This document shows, in pieces, positions 37,137-42,925 of a DNA stretch of 42,925 bases. Numbering within the stretch: the stretch's first letter is position 1; every line of letters begins with the position of its first letter. The translations under genes were made by a program, and so were the position numbers. The DNA comes from Oscillospiraceae bacterium (GTDB lineage Bacteria > Bacillota > Clostridia > Oscillospirales > Acutalibacteraceae). Location: the NCBI GenBank assembly GCA_902774035.1, contig CACYHA010000019.1:1-42925 (forward strand), read 5' to 3'. Below the pieces are notes generated by a model. That model was given only the letters and a program-made list of their open reading frames with translations. It had not been told where the DNA came from and searched no databases.

Positions 37137-38223
37137 CGCGTTCCAATACAGTCTCCCCACCGAGATCGTTTTCGGGTTTGGCAAGCTGGACGAGCTGCCC
37201 GCTCTGCTGGAAAGTTACGGCGTGCAGAGGTGCGTGCTGGTCTGCGACCGGTTTTTCGCAAAGAAAGGCGCCGAACTGCTGGAATCGACAGCGCAGATCT
37301 GCGCCGTGTTTGACGATGTGGAGCCGAACCCCCAGCTTTCCGGCGTGGAGGAAACGGTGCGCCTGATGAAAGAACAGAACGCGGACGCCGTGCTTGCCCT
37401 CGGCGGCGGCAGCGCCATGGACACGGCGAAGTTCGCGGCCGCCTGCGCGAAGAGCGACCGCTCCCCGGCCGAGCACTTTGACGGCGCGCCCTTCGGCGAA
37501 AAAGGCGCCAAAATTTTCGCCGTGCCGACCACGGCGGGCACCGGCGCGGAGGTCACGGGCGTTTCCGTCATCAGCCGCGGCGGCGAAAAAAAGACGACCC
37601 ACCACCCGAGCTTTTATCCGGACGTGGCCATCGTTGACCCGGCGCTGACGCTGACCGTTCCGCCCTTCGTGACGATGATCACCGGCCTCGACGCGTTCAC
37701 CCACGCCATCGAAGCCTTTTGGAGCGTGCGCCACAGCGCGGTGACCGACCTGTTCGCCACAGAAGCGCTGCGCGTGATCCTCGCCTCTCTGGAAGACGCT
37801 TTTCGCACCGGCAGCAAGGAGGCACGCACGGCCATGGCCTACGGTTCGCTGCTGGCCGGGCTGGCCTTTTCGGCGGCAAAGACCGCCGGCTGCCACGCCT
37901 GCAGCTATCCGCTTTCGATGTATCACCACCTGCCGCATGGCGAGGCCTGCGCTTTCACGCTGGACAGCTTTATCCGCATGAACGCCGACGACCGGCTGGA
38001 AAACCTTGCCAAAACGCTGGGCTTTGAAAGCTGCGGCGCGCTGGCGAACAAAATCGCCCGGCTGAAAGAGCTCGGCGGGCTGCGCGCCCGGTTTTCGCAG
38101 TGCGAGGGCGAACTCGATCTTGACCGGCTGGCCCAAGAGAGCGAAGCGCATATGCTGATGCGCAACAACCCGAAGCAGTTCAGCAAAGGCGAGCTGCGAG
38201 CGATGTTTGAAAAACTGCTGTGA
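37129..38223 (+). CDS. iron-containing alcohol dehydrogenase
   Basis: A 364-residue group III (iron) alcohol dehydrogenase. NAD-binding GGGSAMDTAKFAA (about 91-103) and FAVPTTAGTGAEVTGVSVIS; metal ligands would be Asp and His in TGLDAFTHAIEAFWS and the His pair in SMYHHLPHGEACAF, plus VDPALT before. Substrate unknown. Overlap by 8 bases with the RpiB-family gene implies coupled translation and a shared route, perhaps reduction of a sugar or polyol intermediate (inference). A heptamer-like AATTGAAACTTGAAG directly follows its stop. Confidence 0.9.
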   Translation: MIDAFQYSLPTEIVFGFGKLDELPALLESYGVQRCVLVCDRFFAKKGAELLESTAQICAVFDDVEPNPQLSGVEETVRLMKEQNADAVLALGGGSAMDTAKFAAACAKSDRSPAEHFDGAPFGEKGAKIFAVPTTAGTGAEVTGVSVISRGGEKKTTHHPSFYPDVAIVDPALTLTVPPFVTMITGLDAFTHAIEAFWSVRHSAVTDLFATEALRVILASLEDAFRTGSKEARTAMAYGSLLAGLAFSAAKTAGCHACSYPLSMYHHLPHGEACAFTLDSFIRMNADDRLENLAKTLGFESCGALANKIARLKELGGLRARFSQCEGELDLDRLAQESEAHMLMRNNPKQFSKGELRAMFEKLL

Positions 38224-38240
38224 GAATTGAAACTTGAAGA
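38224..38240 (+). repeat. short ATTGAAA heptamer remnant after the Fe-ADH stop
   Basis: GAATTGAAACTTGAAGAA, two imperfect units starting at the TGA stop; same sense as other tracts. Confidence 0.45.
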
Positions 38241-38253
38241 ACCAAGACAGAGA

Positions 38254-38814
38254 ATGATTGTATTTTTGATTCGGCACGGAGCGGACGATAGCACAAAACG
38301 GGGCGGCTGGAGCAACGGGGCTTTGACCGAAGAAGGCCTGGGGCAGTCTGAACGTCTGGCGCAAACGCTGGCTGAACACAACTGCGCGGCGACAAAAATT
38401 GTTTCAAGCGATTTGCCGCGTGCGAAGCAGACGGCTGAAATTCTGACAAGGTATCTCCGGTTGCCGGTTGTGTTCTCTCCCGATTTCAGAGAAGTCAACA
38501 ACGGGGATCTTGCCGGGATGGACAACGCAGTTGCCGAAAAGCAATATCCCGGTCTTTATTGGAAAAGCCTTGCGTGGGAACAGCGCTACCCCAACGGTGA
38601 AAGTCCGAAAGCGTTTTATGAGAGAGTCAAAACCGCTTGGGAAAACCTGCTTGCCGCCAATCGGGACAGCTTGATCCTTGTGACGCATGGCGGGGTGATC
38701 AATATCATTCTGCACTTGCTGAACGGTGTTCCGTACTCAAACAAAAATGCCGCTTACAAAATCGAAGCGGCACAATGTGTTGAGATTCAAATAAAATCAT
38801 CGACAAATAAATGA
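38254..38814 (+). CDS. histidine phosphatase (phosphoglycerate mutase-like) protein
   Basis: A 186-residue histidine phosphatase. MIVFLIRHGADDSTKRGGWS has the catalytic RHG (R7, H8, G9); SSDLPRAKQTAEIL, then REVNNGDLAGMD and LILVTHGGVINIIL supply the second Arg, Glu and His. Substrate unknown. Start: ATG at 38254-38256; the site is weak (AGACAGAGA) and a TTG at 38227 is inside a heptamer remnant. The gene is less GC-rich than its neighbours. Follows the alcohol dehydrogenase by 30 bases, so it may be part of that unit. Confidence 0.85.
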   Translation: MIVFLIRHGADDSTKRGGWSNGALTEEGLGQSERLAQTLAEHNCAATKIVSSDLPRAKQTAEILTRYLRLPVVFSPDFREVNNGDLAGMDNAVAEKQYPGLYWKSLAWEQRYPNGESPKAFYERVKTAWENLLAANRDSLILVTHGGVINIILHLLNGVPYSNKNAAYKIEAAQCVEIQIKSSTNK

Positions 38815-38849
38815 CACCGCTTGAAAATCAAGCGGAAACGGGTATTTGT

Positions 38850-38940
38850 TTGATAAGGAAAAGAGAGCTATCCGATAGACGGTTAGCCCCACGTAATCAA
38901 ATTAACCGCTTCATTCGGCTGAAAGAAGCGGTTATTTTTT
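38850..38940. ncRNA. possible structured RNA / type I toxin-antitoxin remnant
   Basis: Between the histidine phosphatase and a heptamer array. Contains CCGCTTGA / TCAAGCGG just before it, then GAGAGCTATCCGATAGACGG, TTAGCCCCACG and a terminator. The minus-strand reading (GTGGGGCTAACCGTC, then TATCGGATAGCTCTC) reminds me of the DNA next to small holin-like toxin genes in Clostridia. The toxin ORF itself is not present; where it would start there are heptamers. Tentative. Confidence 0.3.
38904..38940 (+). terminator. terminator after the histidine phosphatase gene
   Basis: AACCGCTTC / GAAGCGGTT, 9-bp stem with a 12-base loop, followed by ATTTTTTC. Confidence 0.85.
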
Positions 38941-38948
38941 CTTAACGA

Positions 38949-39018
38949 TCAACTATCAATTTTCAAATTTCAATTTTCAATTTTCAATTTTCAATTTTCA
39001 ATTTTCAATTTTCCATTC
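38949..39018 (-). repeat. longest ATTGAAA heptamer tract, over the pseudouridine synthase stop codon
   Basis: Nine to ten units; the central seven are perfect. On the minus strand it begins inside the pseudouridine synthase gene, encodes its last KIEN and stop (38998-39000), and runs on about 50 bp. Confidence 0.92.
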
Positions 39019-39603
39019 CATCCGCTCTCCCGTTTCCGGGTGGTCGAACGCGATGGCCGCCGACTGCAGATGCAGCCTCGGTTCGCCGTCCCTTGCGCCG
39101 TACTTGCCGTCGCCGAGGAGGGGATGCTTGCGCGAGGCGAACTGCACGCGGATCTGGTGAGTGCGCCCGGTGAAGAGCCGAACCCTGACCAGCGCGTTGC
39201 CGTTTTCGTCCGCAGAGAGCACTTCATAGGCGAGCTTGGCTTTTTTCACGCCCTTGCGCTCGCGCTTGACCACAAAGACCTTGTTTTTCGCGCTGTCCTT
39301 GAACAGCAGGTCCTCCCATTCGCCCTTTGGCGGTTCGGGCACGCCGTGGACGCGGGCAAGGTAGGTTTTCTCGAAGGTGTGCGCCGCGATCTGCGCCGAA
39401 AGGGATGCCGCAGCCGCTTTGGTTTTGGCAAAAACCATCACGCCGCCTGCTTCCCGGTCAAGGCGGTGGACGGGAAAGATCTCGCTGCCGGTCGCTTCCC
39501 GTAAAAGCGCAACCATGTTTGCTTTGCCCGGCGCCTCCTGCGAGAGCACACCGGCGGGCTTGATGCAGACGACAAGGGCGTCGTCTTCGAATAGGATTTG
39601 CAT
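38998..39603 (-). CDS. RluA-family pseudouridine synthase
   Basis: A 201-residue RluA-family RNA pseudouridine synthase without an S4 domain. VVCIKPAGVLSQEAPGK is the N-terminal strand, FPVHRLDREAGGVMVFAKTK the catalytic motif II with the Asp (HRLDRxxGG), and RLFTGRTHQIRVQFASRKHP motif III. RNA target unknown. Start: ATG at 39601-39603 with GGAGG upstream; the longer reading to 39675 crosses the rny terminator. The last four residues and the stop are encoded by the heptamer tract. Confidence 0.93.
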   Translation of the reverse strand: MQILFEDDALVVCIKPAGVLSQEAPGKANMVALLREATGSEIFPVHRLDREAGGVMVFAKTKAAAASLSAQIAAHTFEKTYLARVHGVPEPPKGEWEDLLFKDSAKNKVFVVKRERKGVKKAKLAYEVLSADENGNALVRVRLFTGRTHQIRVQFASRKHPLLGDGKYGARDGEPRLHLQSAAIAFDHPETGERMEWKIEN

Positions 39604-39611
39604 AAAACCTC

Positions 39612-39647
39612 CAAGAAAAGGGCAGCCGAAACGACTGCCCTTTTTGT
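39612..39647 (-). terminator. terminator of rny
   Basis: Minus strand: AAAAGGGCAG / CTGCCCTTTT with a 9-base loop, then CTTGG. Only 5 bases after the rny stop. Confidence 0.85.
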
Positions 39648-39652
39648 GTTTG

Positions 39653-41209
39653 TTATTTTGCAACGTCGACCACACGGGTTTCGCGGATCATGTTGACTTT
39701 GATCTGGCCGGGATATTCCAGCTCCTGTTCGATCTTTTCGACGATCTGACGCGCCAGAAGGGCCATCTTTTCGTCGCTGACCTGGTCGGGCTTCACGATG
39801 ATACGCACCTCGCGGCCCGCCTGAATGGCATACGCGCCGTCCACACCCTTGAAGGACTTCGAGAGTTCTTCGAGTTTTTCCAGACGCTTGATATAGTTCT
39901 GGAGATTTTCGCGTCTTGCGCCCGGACGGGCGGCGGAGATCGCGTCGGCGGCCTGCACAAGGATGGCGACCAGAGATTTCGGCTCCACGTCGCCGTGGTG
40001 CGCCTGGATCGCGTTGAGCACGGTTTCGTTTTCTTTATACTTGCGGGCGGCTTCCACGCCAAGCTCCACGTGGGAGCCCTCCTGCTCGTGGTCGATCGCC
40101 TTGCCGATGTCGTGCAGCAGACCTGCGCGCTTGGCGAGCTTGACGTCGACGCCCAGCTCGGACGCCATCAGTCCGGCGATGTAGGACACCTCAAGGGAAT
40201 GCTTGAGCACGTTCTGGCCATAGCTTGTGCGGTACTTCAAAGCGCCGAGAAGCTTGACCAGCTCATGATGCACGCCGTTGACGCCTGCGTCGACCACAGC
40301 GCGTTCACCGGCCTGGCGGATGGTCTGCTCGACCTCGCGCTTCGCTTTTTCATAGAGCTTTTCGATCAGCGCGGGATGGATGCGGCCGTCGGCGATCAGC
40401 TTTTCCAGCGTCAGACGCGCGATCTCGCGGCGCACGGGATTGAAAGAGGAAACGGTGATGGCTTCCGGGGTGTCGTCGATGATGAGATCGACACCGGTCA
40501 CGGTTTCGATCGTGCGGATGTTGCGGCCTTCGCGGCCGATGATGCGGCCCTTCATTTCGTCATTCGGCAGCGTGACCACGGAAACCGTGGCTTCGGCCAC
40601 CTGATCGGCGGCGCAGCGCTGAATGGCAGTGGTGATGATCTCTCGCGCCAGCGCATCCGATTCGTCGCGGGTCTTCTGTTCGAATTCCATGATCTTCACG
40701 GATTTTTCGCGGTCGAGGGTCTCCTCCAGTTGCTGAAGTAAATAGACCTTGGCCTGCTCTTTTGTATAGCCGGATATTTTTTCAAGCATTTCCAACTGAC
40801 TTCTTTTGATGCTTTCTGCTTCGGCAAGTTGGCTTTCGGATTGCTTGATCTTCTGGTTGAGCACTTCTTCTTTTTTCTCGAGCGCTTCGACCTTTTTATC
40901 AAGACTTTCTTCTTTCTGGATCATGCGCCGTTCCTGACGCTGAACTTCATTTCTGCGCTCGCGCAATTCCTTTTCGGTTTCGGTTCGCGCCTTATGAATT
41001 TCGTCTTTCGCTTCCAGAATCGCTTCTTTTTTCTTTGTTTCGGCTTCGTTCACAGCCTGGTTGATGATCCGTGTGGCTTCCGCATCTGCGGAACCGATCA
41101 ATCCCTCAGCCGTCTTTTTGCGATGTTTTCCCCCAAGAACGAAACCGACAACGCCAAACACGATCGCAACTACGACCGCGACGATCAAAGTTAAAACCCA
41201 ATTGTCCAA
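39653..41209 (-). CDS. rny: ribonuclease Y, TTG start
   Basis: A 518-residue membrane-bound endoribonuclease that initiates mRNA decay in Firmicutes. N-terminal membrane helix (about 5-28; [20 protein letters not shown]), a long coiled coil (about 30-200), KH domain ([17 protein letters not shown]) and HD domain (about 330-430; [20 protein letters not shown] with the HD pair). Start at TTG 41207-41209, about 8 bases after GGAGGTG, giving the standard family length; the upstream ATG frame would add 19 residues across that site. Together with pnp (29139) the window carries two main RNA decay enzymes. Confidence 0.96.
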   Translation of the reverse strand: MDNWVLTLIVAVVVAIVFGVVGFVLGGKHRKKTAEGLIGSADAEATRIINQAVNEAETKKKEAILEAKDEIHKARTETEKELRERRNEVQRQERRMIQKEESLDKKVEALEKKEEVLNQKIKQSESQLAEAESIKRSQLEMLEKISGYTKEQAKVYLLQQLEETLDREKSVKIMEFEQKTRDESDALAREIITTAIQRCAADQVAEATVSVVTLPNDEMKGRIIGREGRNIRTIETVTGVDLIIDDTPEAITVSSFNPVRREIARLTLEKLIADGRIHPALIEKLYEKAKREVEQTIRQAGERAVVDAGVNGVHHELVKLLGALKYRTSYGQNVLKHSLEVSYIAGLMASELGVDVKLAKRAGLLHDIGKAIDHEQEGSHVELGVEAARKYKENETVLNAIQAHHGDVEPKSLVAILVQAADAISAARPGARRENLQNYIKRLEKLEELSKSFKGVDGAYAIQAGREVRIIVKPDQVSDEKMALLARQIVEKIEQELEYPGQIKVNMIRETRVVDVAK

Positions 41210-41330
41210 AGTAGCAGCACCTCCTTCTTTTAAAAATGAGCTTTTTTCACATTCAAAAACCATCAAAAGAATTACAGCAGTGTTACTCGAATGAAACAGC
41301 CAGAATAACAGAAATACTATTATTCAGTTC

Positions 41331-41359
41331 ATTATAGAATAAAAAACTCCGCTTGTCAA
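41331..41359 (-). promoter_or_regulatory. consensus promoter for rny
   Basis: Minus strand: TTGACA, 17 bp, TATAAT. The leader to the TTG start is about 115 bases. Confidence 0.9.
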
Positions 41360-41366
41360 GAAAAAG

Positions 41367-41404
41367 TTTTTCTTTTTTGTAAATTCCATTTTCTTTTTTG
41401 TAAA
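41367..41404 (-). repeat. paired direct repeat upstream of the rny promoter
   Basis: TTTTCTTTTTTGTAAA occurs at 41368-41383 and again at 41389-41404, offset 21 bp (two DNA turns), directly upstream of the -35 box on the minus strand. Could be an UP element or a regulator site. Confidence 0.6.
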
Positions 41405-41453
41405 CACAAAGATTTTCTTTTTGCGGATTCGGCAACGGAAAGCCGCGGAAGAA

Positions 41454-41482
41454 TTGACAAGCGCGGCGCATGGGTGTATAAT
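41454..41482 (+). promoter_or_regulatory. consensus promoter for upp
   Basis: TTGACA, 17 bp, TATAAT, about 35 bases before the start. Confidence 0.9.
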
Positions 41483-41516
41483 AAAGCGGAAAAAGCAAGG
41501 AAAGGACTTGAAAAAC

Positions 41517-42149
41517 ATGAACAACAACGTCGTCATTTTTGATCATCCCCTGATTCAGCATAAGCTCTCCATCCTGCGTGACAAATCCACCAGCTCCAAA
41601 GATTTCCGCGAGCTCGTTTCCGAGATCGCCATGCTGATGTGCTATGAAGCGACCCGCGACCTTCCGCTGGAAGACGTGGAGATCGAAACGCCGATGGGCA
41701 AAACCGTTGCCAAGCACCTCGCCGGCAAAAAGCTGGCCATTGTGCCGATCCTGCGCGCCGGCCTCGGCATGGTGGACGGCGTGGCCCGCATGATCCCCTC
41801 CGCGCGAATCGGCCACATCGGTCTGTATCGCGACGAGACCACGCTGCAGCCGGTGGAATACTTCTGCAAGCTGCCCAAGGACATCGACAGACGCGACGTT
41901 ATCGTTGTTGATCCCATGCTCGCCACCGGCGGTTCCGCCATTGACGCCGTTTCGCAGATCAAAAAGCGCAACCCCCGCTCCATCCGGTTCATGTGTCTGA
42001 TCGCCGCGCCCGAAGGCATCGAAGCGTTCGGCAAGGTGCATCCCGATGTTGCGATCTACTGCGCCGCGAAAGACGAAAAGCTCAACGAGATCGGCTACAT
42101 CGTCCCCGGTCTCGGCGACGCGGGCGACCGCATTTTCGGAACAAAATAA
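41517..42149 (+). CDS. upp: uracil phosphoribosyltransferase
   Basis: A 210-residue UPRT that salvages uracil to UMP with [24 protein letters not shown] at the N-terminus, [40 protein letters not shown] and the PRPP loop [36 protein letters not shown] is the classical C-terminus. Start: ATG at 41517-41519 with AAGGA about 10 bases upstream; an earlier in-frame start would lie before the promoter. Single-gene unit, divergent from rny. Confidence 0.97.
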   Translation: MNNNVVIFDHPLIQHKLSILRDKSTSSKDFRELVSEIAMLMCYEATRDLPLEDVEIETPMGKTVAKHLAGKKLAIVPILRAGLGMVDGVARMIPSARIGHIGLYRDETTLQPVEYFCKLPKDIDRRDVIVVDPMLATGGSAIDAVSQIKKRNPRSIRFMCLIAAPEGIEAFGKVHPDVAIYCAAKDEKLNEIGYIVPGLGDAGDRIFGTK

Positions 42150-42164
42150 AGAAACACGCTGCAC

Positions 42165-42200
42165 ACAGGGCGCGGGAATCCATCCCTGCCCTGTTTTTTT
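42165..42200 (+). terminator. terminator of upp
   Basis: ACAGGGC-GGGA / TCCC-GCCCTGT stem with a small bulge, followed by seven T. Confidence 0.88.
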
Positions 42201-42324
42201 GTTGCCCCGGCCGGAGATCGGCATGGGCCGCGGCGCGGATAATTCACTGTTTATTTACATTTCAATGACAAGTACTGGAAAAGCGTGTGTTATGATAATT
42301 ACAATGAGTCAGGAGGCGTAAAAA

Positions 42325-42510
42325 ATGATTGGTTTTGGAGTCTTTCATTCCTTTTTGCTGTATTTTTTCCGAGTTTTCAATTATATCGCGATCTTTCTTC
42401 CGAAAACCGAGGAAGAAGAAAAAGAGGAGCCGAACAATTCCAGCGTGTTAAACACAAAGCGCACCTTTGTTTTTTCGACGGGGTGGAACTCGTTGGGGCT
42501 CCTTCCGTAA
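42325..42510 (+). CDS. putative small membrane protein
   Basis: A 61-residue ORF with a strong site (AGGAGG, 8 bases before ATG) and an extended -10 (TGTTATGAT, near 42289-42297). Residues 1-25 are strongly hydrophobic and aromatic (MIGFGVFHSFLLYFFRVFNY then IAIFLP); 27-35 are acidic (KTEEEEKEE); the rest is polar. No family recognised. It lies in the gap between upp and the tRNA cluster. Coding is supported by the start signals and hydrophobic pattern only. Confidence 0.5.
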   Translation: MIGFGVFHSFLLYFFRVFNYIAIFLPKTEEEEKEEPNNSSVLNTKRTFVFSTGWNSLGLLP

Positions 42511-42561
42511 GGATATGTCGGTTTTTGAAGGCAAAAATAATAAAAAAATTTGTCTTTTCCA

Positions 42562-42590
42562 TTGACAAACGCATTCTTTTTTGATATAGT
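42562..42590 (+). promoter_or_regulatory. promoter for the tRNA cluster
   Basis: TTGACA, 17 bp, TATAGT, about 28 bases before tRNA-Asp. Confidence 0.88.
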
Positions 42591-42617
42591 ATATGCACTG
42601 CTGTGAAACAACCATAC

Positions 42618-42694
42618 GGCCCGGTAGTTCAGTTGGTTAGAACGCTAGCCTGTCACGCTAGAGGTCGACGGTTCGAGCCCGTTCCGGGTCGCCA
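42618..42694 (+). tRNA. tRNA-Asp (GTC)
   Basis: Full cloverleaf: acceptor GGCCCGG pairs with CCGGGTC, discriminator G, encoded CCA. Anticodon GTC in CCTGTCACG, T loop GGTTCGAGCCC. Confidence 0.97.
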
Positions 42695-42715
42695 TTTTGT
42701 TTCACGGCACAACAT

Positions 42716-42791
42716 GCGGCTGTAGCTCATCTGGTAGAGCGCCACCTTGCCAAGGTGGAGGTAGCGGGTTCGAGCCCCGTCAGCCGCTCCA
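42716..42791 (+). tRNA. tRNA-Gly (GCC)
   Basis: Acceptor GCGGCTG pairs with CAGCCGC, discriminator T, encoded CCA. Anticodon GCC in CTTGCCAAG, T loop GGTTCGAGCC. Confidence 0.97.
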
Positions 42792-42794
42792 TGC

Positions 42795-42869
42795 GGTACC
42801 ATAGCCAAGTGGTAAGGCAACGGTCTGCAAAACCGTTATGCCCCGGTTCAAATCCGGGTGGTACCTCCA
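42795..42869 (+). tRNA. tRNA-Cys (GCA)
   Basis: Acceptor GGTACCA pairs with TGGTACC, discriminator T, encoded CCA. Anticodon GCA in TCTGCAAAA, T arm CCGGTTCAAATCCGG. Confidence 0.96.
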
Positions 42870-42870
42870 G

Positions 42871-42906
42871 AAAAGCCCCCCTGCCTGTCGGCAGAGGGCT
42901 TTTTTT
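42871..42906 (+). terminator. terminator of the tRNA cluster
   Basis: GCCC-CTGCC / GGCAG-GGGC stem with a TGTC loop and small internal mismatches, followed by seven T. Confidence 0.85.
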
Positions 42907-42925
42907 GCGCACGGCTCCGCCGTGC

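Noticed and set aside
510-39018. CRISPR arrays among the AT-rich repeats
   Set aside because: Units are 7 bp with no spacers, and no cas gene is present.
42727-42912. Minus-strand 61-codon ORF containing GLEPATSTLARW and similar
   Set aside because: It is the antisense reading of the three tRNA genes; this peptide is a well-known spurious annotation.

Overview
The window looks like a chromosomal segment of a GC-rich, Gram-positive, anaerobic member of the Clostridia, most like the Oscillospiraceae/Ruminococcaceae. The evidence is: strong AGGAGG-type ribosome binding sites; near-consensus sigma-A promoters (TTGACA, 16-18 bp, TATAAT); RNase Y, ECF-type vitamin transporters, an L10 leader, and tandem-glycine and TPP riboswitches; and the Firmicutes order rpmG-secE-nusG-rplK-rplA-rplJ-rplL. 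I see no phage, integrase, transposase or CRISPR array. Species cannot be named from the sequence.

Layout. 1-4.3 kb: the start of metF, a broken HAD hydrolase gene, the UPF0210/ACT pair and a secreted protein. 4.5-8.5 kb: glycerol kinase, an Ldh-family dehydrogenase and malic enzyme, probably one transcription unit for glycerol and C3/C4 metabolism. 8.6-10 kb: a secreted protein built from 13 YD-like repeats. 10.2-12.9 kb: a tandem glycine riboswitch, an AGCS sodium:amino-acid symporter and an acetyltransferase. 13-16 kb: a secreted leucine-rich-repeat protein, queH, and a TPP riboswitch controlling thiT. 16.2-20.2 kb: the ribosomal/secE/nusG cluster on the minus strand. 20.2-28.9 kb: housekeeping enzymes (cyclophilin lipoprotein, RlmI-type methyltransferase, ArsC-like protein, DUF896, thiamine pyrophosphokinase, nitroreductase, NUDIX, metallophosphatase), a GPH sugar transporter and an ECF S component. 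29.1-31.8 kb: pnp and rpsO. 31.96-34.4 kb: one AT-rich gene for a membrane TIR-domain protein. 34.5-36.5 kb: dgkA, ybeY, phoH. 36.6-39.6 kb: an RpiB-family isomerase, an iron alcohol dehydrogenase, a histidine phosphatase and an RluA-type synthase. 39.65-42.2 kb: rny and upp. 42.3-42.9 kb: a small membrane ORF and tRNA-Asp, tRNA-Gly and tRNA-Cys.

Two things stand out. First, the AT-rich gene at 31964-34363 encodes an N-terminal TIR domain, a charged linker, one membrane helix and a roughly 580-residue outer region that resembles the periplasmic part of SecD by eye. I know of no described bacterial TIR system with this architecture. Second, the intergenic DNA is full of 7-bp tandem repeats, mainly (ATTGAAA)n but also ACATTCC, ATTCCGC, GGAATTC, CCCTGTC and GGGAGTA types. 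The ATTGAAA tracts repeatedly sit on the stop codon of the upstream gene in the same orientation; they carry TGA in all three frames and in several genes encode the last residues and the stop. One such repeat-plus-terminator module has been duplicated at 24.3-24.75 kb, rearranging a small membrane-protein gene.

The glycine riboswitch leader also contains a 17-bp perfect complement between the inter-aptamer region and the segment just before the symporter ribosome binding site, competing with a local 13-bp hairpin. All functional assignments come from motif recognition by eye; no database search was possible.
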